From a virus, in IMG/VR virus record IMGVR_UViG_3300009537_000039, positions 1-44,404 of that record: a stretch of 44,404 nucleotides of DNA; one strand, 5' to 3'. Shown here in pieces: positions 24,319 to 31,405 of this stretch. How positions within the stretch are numbered: position 1 is the first letter of the stretch; each line of letters begins with the position of its first letter. The position numbers were made by a program, and so were the translations under genes. The notes beneath the pieces were generated by a model. It made no database searches. It was given only the letters and a program-made list of their open reading frames with translations, and was not told the origin of the DNA.

Positions 24319-25803
24319 TCACGGCCGACGGCTGGAACGCTTGGTGCCTCCTGCGGGAGGTCCCGCAGGCCCGCGCGAGCGCTTTCGCTTCTCCCGTATT
24401 CTACGAAGTGCTTGACTGGTCATATCGACCTGATCCTTCCACGCAGAGTCAGGAAACGTAGTCACCTCATCGAGATATGGCTTGAGCCAGGGCGGCTGAG
24501 CCTTGGGCAACCAGAGATTCCCTGCCTGAATGTACGACGCCTCTGCCTCAGCGCGGGTGATCTTATCCAGCCGGCCTGGGTTGAAGGGCACTACAGGGAG
24601 ATCTGTCGTACGCCGGAGAATCTGAATCGCCTGCTGACCGGAGGACTTGTCCTCGATGAGCACCTCGGTGGGGTTCTCCTCCTCGGCGAGCCGGATCATG
24701 GCCTCCACCAAGTCAACGATGTCGAGGCGTGCGACGAAGACGTGCCAGAGCTCGACGTGATCCTTGAAGACGCCGAAGGTGCCACAAACGCTCGGATCAT
24801 TGCGCTCCTGCGGTTTGGAGGCGGTGTCCCAAGACTGGAGGACGTAGAGCGGGTCCGCGCTACGCTCACAGTACTCGTTGACGAACCACTCCCCCTTGAT
24901 AATCGAGCCCTCCCGAGGTGTCGGCCGCTGCTGATAGAGCGCGAGCCAGGAGGGGGCTGTCATACCGCCGCGAAACTCCTCGAGCATCGCCAGAGGCTTG
25001 ATCTCAGGGAAGAGCGGCTCCCCCTCCTTGCGGTGCTCCTCATCTCGCTCTGCAATCGCCGCGTATGTGACCACCTTGACGTCGTTCCGATGCTTGAGCA
25101 GACGCCCGGTCGGGTCGTCGAGATGCCAGCGCGTAGCGATGACAAGCATGCCTGCCTTCTTGGAGAACCTGGTCATGAAGTCGTCGTTGAACCAGAGCCA
25201 GGTCTTGTCCCGAATAGTCTTACTCTCGGCCTCCTCACGGCCCTTGATCGGGTCGTCGATAACCCCCAGGTCCATGGACTCGCCGACGATGGCGCCGCGG
25301 ACGGTGGTGTTTCGGAAGTAGCCTTGCCAGCCGGCCATCTCCAAGACCGCGGAGTTACGCCGGGGCTTGCCGGCCTGGGTAACGACCTGCTCGCCGCAGA
25401 TGCGCGTCCTGGGGAATGCCCACTTGAAGCGGGCCGAGTCGAAGATGCGTTGGAGTTGCAAATTCGCTCGAACGCCAAGAGCGTCGGAGACCGAAGCGTA
25501 GAAGGTCCGAAGACTAGGGTCGCGGCCGAAACACCAAGCGATGAAGTAGACGATGAGCCTACTCTTCCCGTGCTGCGGCGGGGCGGCGAAGACGAGCTTG
25601 GGCCAGCGCCCGGCAACCATATCCTCGTAGAACTCTTGTAGATGCCCGGCCGCGTCCTCTTGCCACCAGCACTTGATGACGCCCGGGTCCATGTAGCAGA
25701 AGAACTCCCAGAAAACCCTGCGCACAAGCGCCCGTTTGATCTTCTTGCGGTCGAGCAAGGCGGGGTTGATCTCTCGGGCCCTATTCGGCACCGCCACCTT
25801 CAC
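24319..25803 (-). CDS. terL: Terminase large subunit
   Basis: A 494-residue packaging motor. ATPase: Walker A AAPPQHGKS (residues 73-81), Walker B L-G-V-I-D-D (D183, D184), with the helix around F-N-D-D-F and coupling segment V-I-A-T-R-W-H-L-D-D. Nuclease (RNase H fold): Q-S-W-D-T-A (D326), L-I-E-D-K-S (E384, D385) and W-K-D-Q-V-D (D457, D460). The GTG start has GGAGGAGG upstream and overlaps TerS by 23 bases. The protein ends in a basic, Pro/Gly-rich tail. Length is normal. Confidence 0.95.
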   Translation of the reverse strand: MKVAVPNRAREINPALLDRKKIKRALVRRVFWEFFCYMDPGVIKCWWQEDAAGHLQEFYEDMVAGRWPKLVFAAPPQHGKSRLIVYFIAWCFGRDPSLRTFYASVSDALGVRANLQLQRIFDSARFKWAFPRTRICGEQVVTQAGKPRRNSAVLEMAGWQGYFRNTTVRGAIVGESMDLGVIDDPIKGREEAESKTIRDKTWLWFNDDFMTRFSKKAGMLVIATRWHLDDPTGRLLKHRNDVKVVTYAAIAERDEEHRKEGEPLFPEIKPLAMLEEFRGGMTAPSWLALYQQRPTPREGSIIKGEWFVNEYCERSADPLYVLQSWDTASKPQERNDPSVCGTFGVFKDHVELWHVFVARLDIVDLVEAMIRLAEEENPTEVLIEDKSSGQQAIQILRRTTDLPVVPFNPGRLDKITRAEAEASYIQAGNLWLPKAQPPWLKPYLDEVTTFPDSAWKDQVDMTSQALRRIREKRKRSRGPAGPPAGGTKRSSRRP

Positions 25804-26464
25804 CTGCCTCCTCCACCGCAGCAGCGATGCGGTCGAGCTCTAGCAGGTCCTCGAGAGGCAGCCGGTCAAGCAGGTCGAGGAGGTCCGGATCCGCCCGCTT
25901 GAGCACCGCGCCACTCGCCGCGGCTTCTCCTGGGGTAGCCCCGATCTCGGTCGGTGCTCCGAGCGCAAGACGCGCTCGGTCGAAGAGCATACCCTTCGTC
26001 GCCGCGCAGGCCCGGTGCTCACTCGGCTTCCAACTGGCGCCTTTCTCCTTGCGGAGTTGCTGGAGTTGCGTGAGGTGAACGAGGCTCTCCCGGTATTCGA
26101 CTTCGAGAAGGACCTGCAGCGCTCGAATCTTGTCCTCGAAGGCGCGATCCAAGGCTTCGTTTGTGGCTCGTTCGGTGAGAGCGCGCTGGACTCGAGCCCG
26201 CTTACCCTCCCAGTCTTCCGCCTCGGCGCGTCTCTTCACGTCGGAGAGCTTCGCGTCCGGCAGACGCTCGGTGGCTTTCCACAAGGTCCGATCCGGGTCG
26301 GCGCAAAACCACTCCCTGACCGCGATCCACTCTTCCTCGGCAGGCTCGCGCCGTCTGCTCCCAAGATGTCTCTGCTCGTGAATGCGCGGACGCTTGCGGT
26401 CTCCTGTCGGAGCCGGCAACACGCTCGCCTCACCAAGAAGGGCCTTGAGTCGGGGATCATCCAT
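25781..26464 (-). CDS. terS: Terminase small subunit
   Basis: A 227-residue protein directly upstream of TerL and overlapping it, the place of TerS. After an N-terminal basic region it shows E-E-E-W-I-A-V-R-E-W-F-C-A-D-P-D-R-T-L-W-K-A-T-E-R-L-P, then K-R-R-A-E-A-E-D-W-E, a helix-turn-helix-like DNA-binding pattern, then helical oligomerisation sequence and an acidic C-terminus (L-L-D-R-L-P-L-E-D-L-L-E-L-D). It would recognise packaging DNA and recruit TerL. The ATG at 26464 is used; a GTG directly before it is also possible. No strong ribosome binding site is visible. Confidence 0.82.
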   Translation of the reverse strand: MDDPRLKALLGEASVLPAPTGDRKRPRIHEQRHLGSRRREPAEEEWIAVREWFCADPDRTLWKATERLPDAKLSDVKRRAEAEDWEGKRARVQRALTERATNEALDRAFEDKIRALQVLLEVEYRESLVHLTQLQQLRKEKGASWKPSEHRACAATKGMLFDRARLALGAPTEIGATPGEAAASGAVLKRADPDLLDLLDRLPLEDLLELDRIAAAVEEAGEGGGAE

Positions 26465-26495
26465 CACTACAAGGGTACCGCGTGAAGAGCCAGGT

Positions 26496-27146
26496 CTACA
26501 GTCGTTGAGCGGCGAAGTGGGTCAACAAGTCCGCGTGGCGTCCGCGGAATCCAAGCGGGTGCAAGAGCTTGCGCAACGCCCGCAAGTCAGCTTGGGCAAG
26601 CTCTTCCGGGCTGCTGTACCGACTCACCAACGCCGCGTGGACGTCCTTGACTCGGTGCCAACCCTCTCCCCGTACCGTCAGTCTGCGCGCAACCTCAAGC
26701 CAGAAGGGCTCCTCGCCTAGCCAATCGTCCATAGTGGAGAAGCCCGCGTGGTCCGGCTCCCAATTGGCAACCCAAGAAGCCTGTCCGCGGGGGAGACAGG
26801 GAAGAAAAGCGGGCCGGATGCAGCGAATTCGGATGCAGGCGAGCTTGACCTGCTTGTCGCCCTGGAACTTGGAAGCGACGTACTCCATGGCGCCCTTGCC
26901 GCCGCCACAAAGCTCGACAAGGCGAAGCGCGGAGTCCGGGTCGGATCCCTGATAGGTCACGACGCCATCCACGTTGGCGACGCCGCTGGTACACTTGCGG
27001 CTCACGCCGCGGAACACGATCCGGTCCTCGGGCACCACACTCCACCAAGGGGCAGGTCTGCCCCGAGTGGCGCGGAACTCGGTCGTCTTCTCACCTCGCA
27101 GGATTCTCCCCAGGTGAGGCTCTCGCAGTACGGCCAGGTGGTCCAC
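26496..27146 (-). CDS. ASCH-like domain joined to an HhH-GPD glycosylase-like segment
   Basis: A 216-residue protein starting at GTG (27146) after GAGGGGG. The N-terminal part (HLAVLREPHLGRILRGEKTTEFRA, then P-E-D-R-I-V-F) resembles ASCH/PUA-type RNA- or nucleotide-binding domains. The C-terminal part (A-R-R-L-T, then S-S-P-E-E-L-A-Q-A-D-L-R-A-L-R-K-L-L, H-P-L-G-F-R-G-R-H-A-D-L-L) resembles the front half of HhH-GPD DNA glycosylases such as EndoIII/MutY, but the protein ends before the helix-hairpin-helix and catalytic Asp. It precedes TerS in the same operon. Nucleic-acid binding is inferred; catalysis is doubtful. Confidence 0.55.
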   Translation of the reverse strand: MDHLAVLREPHLGRILRGEKTTEFRATRGRPAPWWSVVPEDRIVFRGVSRKCTSGVANVDGVVTYQGSDPDSALRLVELCGGGKGAMEYVASKFQGDKQVKLACIRIRCIRPAFLPCLPRGQASWVANWEPDHAGFSTMDDWLGEEPFWLEVARRLTVRGEGWHRVKDVHAALVSRYSSPEELAQADLRALRKLLHPLGFRGRHADLLTHFAAQRL

Positions 27147-27167
27147 GTCGGGACCCCCTCTCGATCA

Positions 27168-27196
27168 ATTATATCAGAGCTAAAGTAGCTCTGCAA
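27168..27196 (-). promoter_or_regulatory. Predicted promoter of the ASCH/terminase operon with palindrome in its spacer
   Basis: On the minus strand a TATAAT -10 (27173-27168) with TG at the extended -10 position lies about 20 bases before the GTG at 27146. A TTGCAG -35-like box (27196-27191) is 17 bases away. The spacer is almost filled by an 8-bp inverted repeat (CAGAGCTA, 3-nt loop, TAGCTCTG; 27175-27193), a probable operator. It could alternatively act as a weak hairpin at the end of the upstream gene. Confidence 0.55.
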
Positions 27197-27458
27197 GCCG
27201 CTCGTCAGCCGCTCTGGTACTCGGGTCCCAGTACGTCAACACGCGCTCCGCGTCGTCCCGATCGACAACCGGGCCTGTGTACCTGAACACGGCACACGGC
27301 CGATCCCCCATCGTCGAAATGGCCGAATCGGCGTTCGGCCCTTTTTGCTTCTGCGTGTACCCCGGTCGACGTCGAAGCTCCCACATCTTCGACCTGTCGA
27401 AAGACCGGATCAACGCCGGGTGCGCCGAGGTACCTCCCCGTCCGGCCGTGGTAGACAT
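27180..27458 (-). CDS. Small hypothetical protein, possibly frameshifted
   Basis: A 92-residue frame with believable composition in its last 70 residues (M-G-D-R-P-C-A-V-F-R-Y-T-G-P-V-V-D, then W-D-P-S-T-R-A-A-D-E-R-L-A-E-L-L). Just upstream, a GTG (27522) overlapping the ParB-like stop with GAAGGG before it opens another frame (to 27205) whose first 35 residues (K-P-R-F-V-S-T-E-Q-G-Y-D-V-Y-H-G-R-T-G) also look real, then turn Arg/Gly-rich. Skipping one base at a G run near 27443 joins the two good halves. So this is one gene with a +1 frameshift, real or artefactual, or two overlapping genes. Function unknown. Confidence 0.45.
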   Translation of the reverse strand: MSTTAGRGGTSAHPALIRSFDRSKMWELRRRPGYTQKQKGPNADSAISTMGDRPCAVFRYTGPVVDRDDAERVLTYWDPSTRAADERLAELL

Positions 27459-27518
27459 CGTAACCCTGCTCGGTACTCACGAACCGTGGTTTACATATCT
27501 CGGGTTTCTCGGAAGCTG

Positions 27519-28247
27519 TCACCGCTTGCCCTTCTGCCACGGCCCGGACTCCAGGAGCCGGCCGGGTTTCTTCGGGCCTTGCCGTAGCTCGTAGCGCACG
27601 AGTCCGCAGCGGCAACGGGCTAAGACCTTTTCGACGTGCCCGAGGATCCATCGAACGTGGACCGCCTTGGTCTGCATCGGACTGTGACGATGGTTCACGC
27701 GTTCCTCGTTTCTTGCCCGAGAGCTGGCGATGCGCGCCCGAGACTTTCCAGAACGTGGGGGGAGGTCGGCAAACCCCGACAGGTTAATCCCAGGGAGGTC
27801 AACCTTGAGAGCGACGATCTCTAGGTCGATGTCGAGGCCGGCGGTGTGAGCGAGAAGGCTCTCCTCGGTGATGTCGCCGTGCTTGCTGGAGGCCATCATC
27901 GCCAACTCCGCGGCCTCCGCTTCGCTCTCCGCCTCGATCCACGAAACAGGAATCTCTGGAGGCACGCTCCAGCCTAGCTCTTCCAGGATTACCAGCGCGG
28001 GCACTCGGCCAGCCCCATCGAGAACGTGCTCATGTCCGGCCCAGACGAAGACCGGGAAGGCGAAGCCGGAGACAGCGATCGCGCGGCAGAGTTTCCGCAG
28101 ATCCCGTCCCTGGTCCTTGAGCCGGTTCCGTCGATAGCTTCGGAGCTCCGGCCACGGCACCGTCGGGCCGCCGGCCACCCGCACCCTGACTTCTCCAGGC
28201 TCCAGATCCGCGAGGTACTTCCTCACCGCTTCCGTTTGTGAGTGCAT
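27519..28247 (-). CDS. ParB N-terminal domain-like protein
   Basis: A 242-residue protein. The core is ParB/sulfiredoxin-like: Y-R-R-N-R-L-K-D-Q-G-R-D-L-R-K-L-C-R-A-I, A-F-P-V-F-V, then H-V-L-D-G-A-G-R (the G-x-x-R loop) and L-G-W-S-x-P-P-E-I-P-V-S-W-I-E-A, with S-S-K-H-G-D-I after the helix. In phages such proteins commonly stand before terminase genes; some ParB-like folds have nuclease or CTPase activity. No HTH typical of chromosomal ParB is obvious; the C-terminal 70 residues are basic with C-R-C-G-L-V. A role in DNA binding near the putative origin at 28366-28546 is inferred. Confidence 0.75.
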   Translation of the reverse strand: MHSQTEAVRKYLADLEPGEVRVRVAGGPTVPWPELRSYRRNRLKDQGRDLRKLCRAIAVSGFAFPVFVWAGHEHVLDGAGRVPALVILEELGWSVPPEIPVSWIEAESEAEAAELAMMASSKHGDITEESLLAHTAGLDIDLEIVALKVDLPGINLSGFADLPPRSGKSRARIASSRARNEERVNHRHSPMQTKAVHVRWILGHVEKVLARCRCGLVRYELRQGPKKPGRLLESGPWQKGKR

Positions 28248-28256
28248 TATGGTCTT

Positions 28257-28286
28257 ACTTTATCCTTCCAGGGATAAGAATGGCAA
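28257..28286 (-). promoter_or_regulatory. Possible promoter before the ParB-like gene
   Basis: On the minus strand TTGCCA (28286-28281) and TAAAGT (28262-28257) are separated by 18 bases. The -10 ends only 9 bases before the ATG, so a transcript would be nearly leaderless. The spacer contains a small inverted repeat, TATCC and GGATA around 6 bases (28261-28276). Weak evidence only. Confidence 0.3.
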
Positions 28287-28297
28287 CTCTGTAGTAT

Positions 28298-28326
28298 CGC
28301 GTGCGCATGCGCGCGCACGCGCGCGC
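28298..28326. other. Alternating purine-pyrimidine tract (Z-DNA-prone)
   Basis: For 29 bases every position alternates pyrimidine and purine, nearly all CG/CA steps, starting at the C of TATCGCG and ending before CTACTG. It lies between the ParB-like promoter and the CGGGACA repeats. Such sequences can adopt left-handed DNA under negative supercoiling. Confidence 0.6.
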
Positions 28327-28365
28327 TACTGCGTATAGATGAGTGAAAAGTATTGAAGTGAACTA

Positions 28366-28546
28366 AACGGGACAACGGGACAACGGGACAACACTAGGTT
28401 TAATGCAGGTGTTACGATATCCATGTCCCGTTTCTTTCGGGACAGTATGATGATATTAGCCATAAAATCAACTCAGCAATTCGTCAAGTCCCGTTAAAAA
28501 CGAGGATGTCCCGTTTTCTCCAGAACCGAAACGGGGAAACGGGACA
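28366..28546. repeat. Cluster of eight CGGGACA repeats, candidate replication origin
   Basis: The unit AACGGGACA occurs three times in tandem with 8-bp period (28366-28390). It then appears as an inverted pair forming a hairpin with a TTTCTTT loop (28424-28444), twice more inverted (28488-28495, 28507-28515) and once direct (28538-28546). Between copies lies an AT-rich stretch (28445-28487). The last three copies are inside the end of the primase gene. Iteron-like spacing, AT-rich DNA and neighbouring primase and ParB-like genes suggest an origin or a shared operator. The 28248-28467 gap holds no gene. Confidence 0.55.
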
Positions 28547-30720
28547 GAGGGGCAGAATCCGGCCCTACGTTCGAAAGCGTTGACGGCATCGACCAGCGCT
28601 GGGAGCCGATAGACGTTGGCTCGCCCGCTTGCGTCAGCTCTCACCGGGCGGTCGTCGACAAAGGCCTTGCTCCTCTGGGCCTCGGGGCACAGTTTCGCCA
28701 GCCTCCGGCCAAGTCGCCGATGCAGTTCGCCCTTCCTCCGGACACCCACGTTGTCGAGGTAGCGCCGCAGATCGTCCGCGAGTTCCTCGATGAAGACCAC
28801 GGTTGGTCCGTTCCACGGATCCGCCCCAGGTAGCCGGCCCTCCTCGAGGCATCGGAGCCACCAACGATCGACGTCGTCCATGGAATCGATCTTCTGGTCG
28901 GCCAGCGCAACCGTGGTTGGCACCGAGTCCCGCGGGTGCCAGTCGCCCAGATCTAGCCGGAGCATGTCATGGAGGAAGGCCGCCAGCCCACCTTCTTCGA
29001 GCTCCTGGTTGACAGCCCGCCACGCCGCCCGGTCTCGTTTGAGGCCTGGGTCCACGTCGAAGACGGCGAAGCGTCGCTCGTCGAGCCCTGTAGGCACCAG
29101 CCAATCGGCGTTCCCGTCGATGACCACGTGGATGCAGTTCCGGCCCTGGACGACCGGAGCATTCTTGCCCTCGTAGCTCAAGACTCGCTCGGTGAGCATC
29201 GCCCGAAGCACACCCTCCCCTTGATGGTCGCCGGCCCAGAAGGCTTCGTTGAAGTAGGCGATGACTTTGTCCCGGAGGTGCTCGTTGAAGCGCCCCACGA
29301 CCCGGTGCGTAGATGAAATCGGGATGCCGTGGTCCCCCGCGATCTCCAGGAGCGCTCGGGCGAAGGTGCCCTTGCCCGTCCCACGTTCCTCCGAGCGGAG
29401 CACCAGAGCAACCTCAGGGAGGTCCCATGGCCGCTGGAAGGCGTGAGCACACCAGCGAATGACGTAGCGGTAGCACTCCTCGTCGCCGGAGCAGAGTCGC
29501 TCGCCGATCATGTCGCGGAAGCGGTCCCACTTCCCCGCCTTCGGCTCCACCCGCCAGCCTGTCCAGAGATTGAGGTGTCCCGGGTGTTCCCGCTCGGGGT
29601 CGAAGACAGCCGATTTGTACTGTCGCCGATGAGAGTGGCCGAGCCACCAGCCGGCTATGTTGCGCGGCTTTCCGCTAGCCCCTGGAACGGTCACATTCTG
29701 GAACCAAGATCGAAAGGCCTGCTCGGAGGACGCTACCCACGCGGTGTGGCCTAGCACGGGGTCCCTCTCCTGCGACAGCACTCGGAAGGCGCCACCTATC
29801 CGGACGCATGCATAGCGGGAATTCATTCGTTCCAGCGGCGTCGCTCCGCCGTCCACGGGCACGGGCCCGAAGTCCTCGGACGGGTCGCTGCCTGGGATTT
29901 CCAGGCCGCGGTCGAGCAGGGCGCGAAACAGGGTGGCGACGGTGATGCCGTCCATGCGCTCACGGTGGAGGGAATCCCAGCGCCGGCCTACATCGACGCG
30001 AGCTCCGGCGTAGCCGGGGTCGGAGAGACTCCACTCCAGGAATTCTTCGCGGGCGAGGCCCCCGGTCCCGTGGTGGGCCGCCATCATGATCTCGAGCCAC
30101 TGGTCGTGCTCGCGAAACTCCTCGGCTGGCAGGAGCCGGAGGCAAGCGGAGAGGCGTTGCGGCGAGAGTTCACCGCCGCCCGAGGTGGCAACACGCTCAG
30201 CGCGGCGGAAGAGGGCGAGCAGCCGCTCCGGGGCCTCGGGACGTGTTGCCAGGTCAGTCCGGAGCTCGGACCACAGGTAGCGCTCGCCTGTCTCGGGATG
30301 GACGGACCCCGCGGCGACGACCTGACGGCCGACGCTCTTCATCTCGAAGCCCTTGTAGCTCTCCAGGGTGTCGACGATGCGTACGTCGGGGTCCTTTCGG
30401 AAGTAGTGATGCCGGCCACCGCCACCAGTCAAGACGGTCGGGGCATCGTCCAGGCGGAATCCGAGCTCCTCTTCGAGCTCTCGTGCAGGATTCCGACCTT
30501 CCTCGAAGTTGCGCGGATCGACGTCGACGACCAGGTCCTCCGGCCGTAGCCTCACGCCCGCGTTCCCGCCCGCGGCCATGTGCGAACGGACGCGGTCGTG
30601 CGGGTACTCGGTGACGCGCCAACCTGTCTCTGCCGGTCGCTTGCTGCGCGCTGGCAGCGGAATCAGCTCATAGGCCTCCGCTGCATAGGGCGCTAGTTCG
30701 TTCGGGTCGGGGCAGGTCAC
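28468..30720 (-). CDS. Primase-polymerase / SF3-type helicase fusion protein
   Basis: A 750-residue replication protein. The N-terminal prim-pol domain has V-V-D-V-D-P (D66, D68), T-G-G-G-G-R-H-H-Y-F (H104/H105) and F-E-M-K-S-V-G-R-Q-V-V-A-A-G-S-V-H-P; a PriCT-like region lies near 195-265; the C-terminal DUF5906/D5-like helicase has E-E-R-G-T-G-K-G-T (Walker A, 444-452), V-I-A-Y-F-N-E-A (Walker B, about 486-493) and the sensor region I-D-G-N-A-D-W-L-V-P. This resembles the primase-helicase of NrS-1-like phages. The GTG start overlaps the RHH gene's stop (GTGA). It would open DNA and prime synthesis for the family A polymerase. Confidence 0.88.
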   Translation of the reverse strand: MTCPDPNELAPYAAEAYELIPLPARSKRPAETGWRVTEYPHDRVRSHMAAGGNAGVRLRPEDLVVDVDPRNFEEGRNPARELEEELGFRLDDAPTVLTGGGGRHHYFRKDPDVRIVDTLESYKGFEMKSVGRQVVAAGSVHPETGERYLWSELRTDLATRPEAPERLLALFRRAERVATSGGGELSPQRLSACLRLLPAEEFREHDQWLEIMMAAHHGTGGLAREEFLEWSLSDPGYAGARVDVGRRWDSLHRERMDGITVATLFRALLDRGLEIPGSDPSEDFGPVPVDGGATPLERMNSRYACVRIGGAFRVLSQERDPVLGHTAWVASSEQAFRSWFQNVTVPGASGKPRNIAGWWLGHSHRRQYKSAVFDPEREHPGHLNLWTGWRVEPKAGKWDRFRDMIGERLCSGDEECYRYVIRWCAHAFQRPWDLPEVALVLRSEERGTGKGTFARALLEIAGDHGIPISSTHRVVGRFNEHLRDKVIAYFNEAFWAGDHQGEGVLRAMLTERVLSYEGKNAPVVQGRNCIHVVIDGNADWLVPTGLDERRFAVFDVDPGLKRDRAAWRAVNQELEEGGLAAFLHDMLRLDLGDWHPRDSVPTTVALADQKIDSMDDVDRWWLRCLEEGRLPGADPWNGPTVVFIEELADDLRRYLDNVGVRRKGELHRRLGRRLAKLCPEAQRSKAFVDDRPVRADASGRANVYRLPALVDAVNAFERRAGFCPSVPFPRFGSGENGTSSFLTGLDELLS

Positions 30721-30887
30721 TCTCGTAGCTCCGCGTCCATCGCTCCCTGGATGATTCGACGCAAGACCGAGGATTCGCTACGATCCTCCTTCGTCGCTCG
30801 ATTGGTGAGCCATTCCTTCTGGTGCTCCCAAACACTCGCCGAAAGCGGCACGAGGCCGGCCGATTCGACCGTTGTGTCCTTGGCCAT
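30717..30887 (-). CDS. Small ribbon-helix-helix-like DNA-binding protein
   Basis: A 56-residue protein, ATG at 30887 chosen because AAAGGAGG lies at ideal spacing; the reading to 30941 would extend into the promoter. The sequence V-P-L-S-A-S-V-W-E-H-Q-K-E-W-L followed by R-S-E-S-S-V-L-R-R-I-I-Q-G-A-M-D-A-E-L fits a short beta strand plus two helices (CopG/RHH class). It is the first leftward gene behind the divergent promoter at 30912-30948 and is coupled to the primase gene, so autoregulation through the 9-bp inverted repeat is a reasonable inference. Confidence 0.65.
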   Translation of the reverse strand: MAKDTTVESAGLVPLSASVWEHQKEWLTNRATKEDRSESSVLRRIIQGAMDAELRE

Positions 30888-30911
30888 GGTTGCCTCCTTT
30901 CTCGTTGATAG

Positions 30912-30948
30912 AAAATACTTGACGTGAACTGCCGTTGTCAAGTATCGT
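30912..30948. promoter_or_regulatory. Symmetric divergent promoter/operator
   Basis: A perfect 9-bp inverted repeat, ATACTTGAC (30915-30923) and GTCAAGTAT (30937-30945), is separated by 13 bases. Rightward: -35 TTGACG (30919-30924), 18 bases, -10 TATCGT (30943-30948). Leftward: -35 TTGACA (30941-30936), 18 bases, -10 TATTTT (30917-30912). Each arm thus supplies the -35 of one promoter and part of the -10 of the other, and only one polymerase can bind at a time. It drives the RHH/primase genes leftward and the 31007 operon rightward. Confidence 0.7.
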
Positions 30949-31006
30949 TCATTCGGACCGAGAAACGTAGAACCGACGACACGACGACCAGAAGGAGGTC
31001 CACGAC

Positions 31007-31405
31007 ATGTCGGTCGACCAGTTCATGGAGAACGTGCTCAAGGGATTCGAAGCCCTGCACACGAGGCTTGGGGCGATCGAGGCCAAGCTCTCCGGCGCTG
31101 AGGCAGCGCCCCGCAACACCAAGAAAAAGAAGGCGGCCAAGACCGAAGAGGCAGCACCAGCCGCCCCAGCCGCCCCGGCCGCCAGCGACAGCCCCACACT
31201 CGACGATGCTCAGCGAGCGCTCCGCGAGCACGCTACTAAGTACGGCATCGAGAGCGCCGAGGCGCTCGTCGCCAGCTTCGGGGAGGCGAAGAAGTGCTCG
31301 GAGATCCCCGAGGACCAGCGAGCCGCTTTCATCGAGAAGGCGAGCGCCGGCAAAGTGGAAACCGCTCCGGCCGCTGAGGCCGAGAAGGGCGGGCTGTTCG
31401 GATGA
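31007..31405 (+). CDS. Hypothetical early protein with coiled coil and Ala/Pro linker
   Basis: A 132-residue protein, the first rightward gene, with GAAGGAGG before the ATG. The N-terminus (M-S-V-D-Q-F-M-E-N-V-L-K-G-F-E-A-L-H-T-R-L-G-A-I-E-A-K-L) predicts a coiled coil. A Lys-rich stretch and an Ala/Pro repeat linker follow. The C-terminal domain (D-D-A-Q-R-A-L-R-E-H-A-T-K-Y-G-I-E-S-A-E-A-L-V) is a small helical fold. The end, K-G-G-L-F-G, resembles the S-I-F-G end of the SSB at 33388-34005. A short leader motif upstream is also shared with that gene. Likely abundant, helping DNA transactions; function unknown. Confidence 0.7.
   Translation: MSVDQFMENVLKGFEALHTRLGAIEAKLSGAEAAPRNTKKKKAAKTEEAAPAAPAAPAASDSPTLDDAQRALREHATKYGIESAEALVASFGEAKKCSEIPEDQRAAFIEKASAGKVETAPAAEAEKGGLFG

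Noticed and set aside
23887-25641. Plus-strand open frame of 584 codons opposite TerL and portal
   Set aside because: Antisense shadow; the minus-strand frames have clear terminase and portal motifs.
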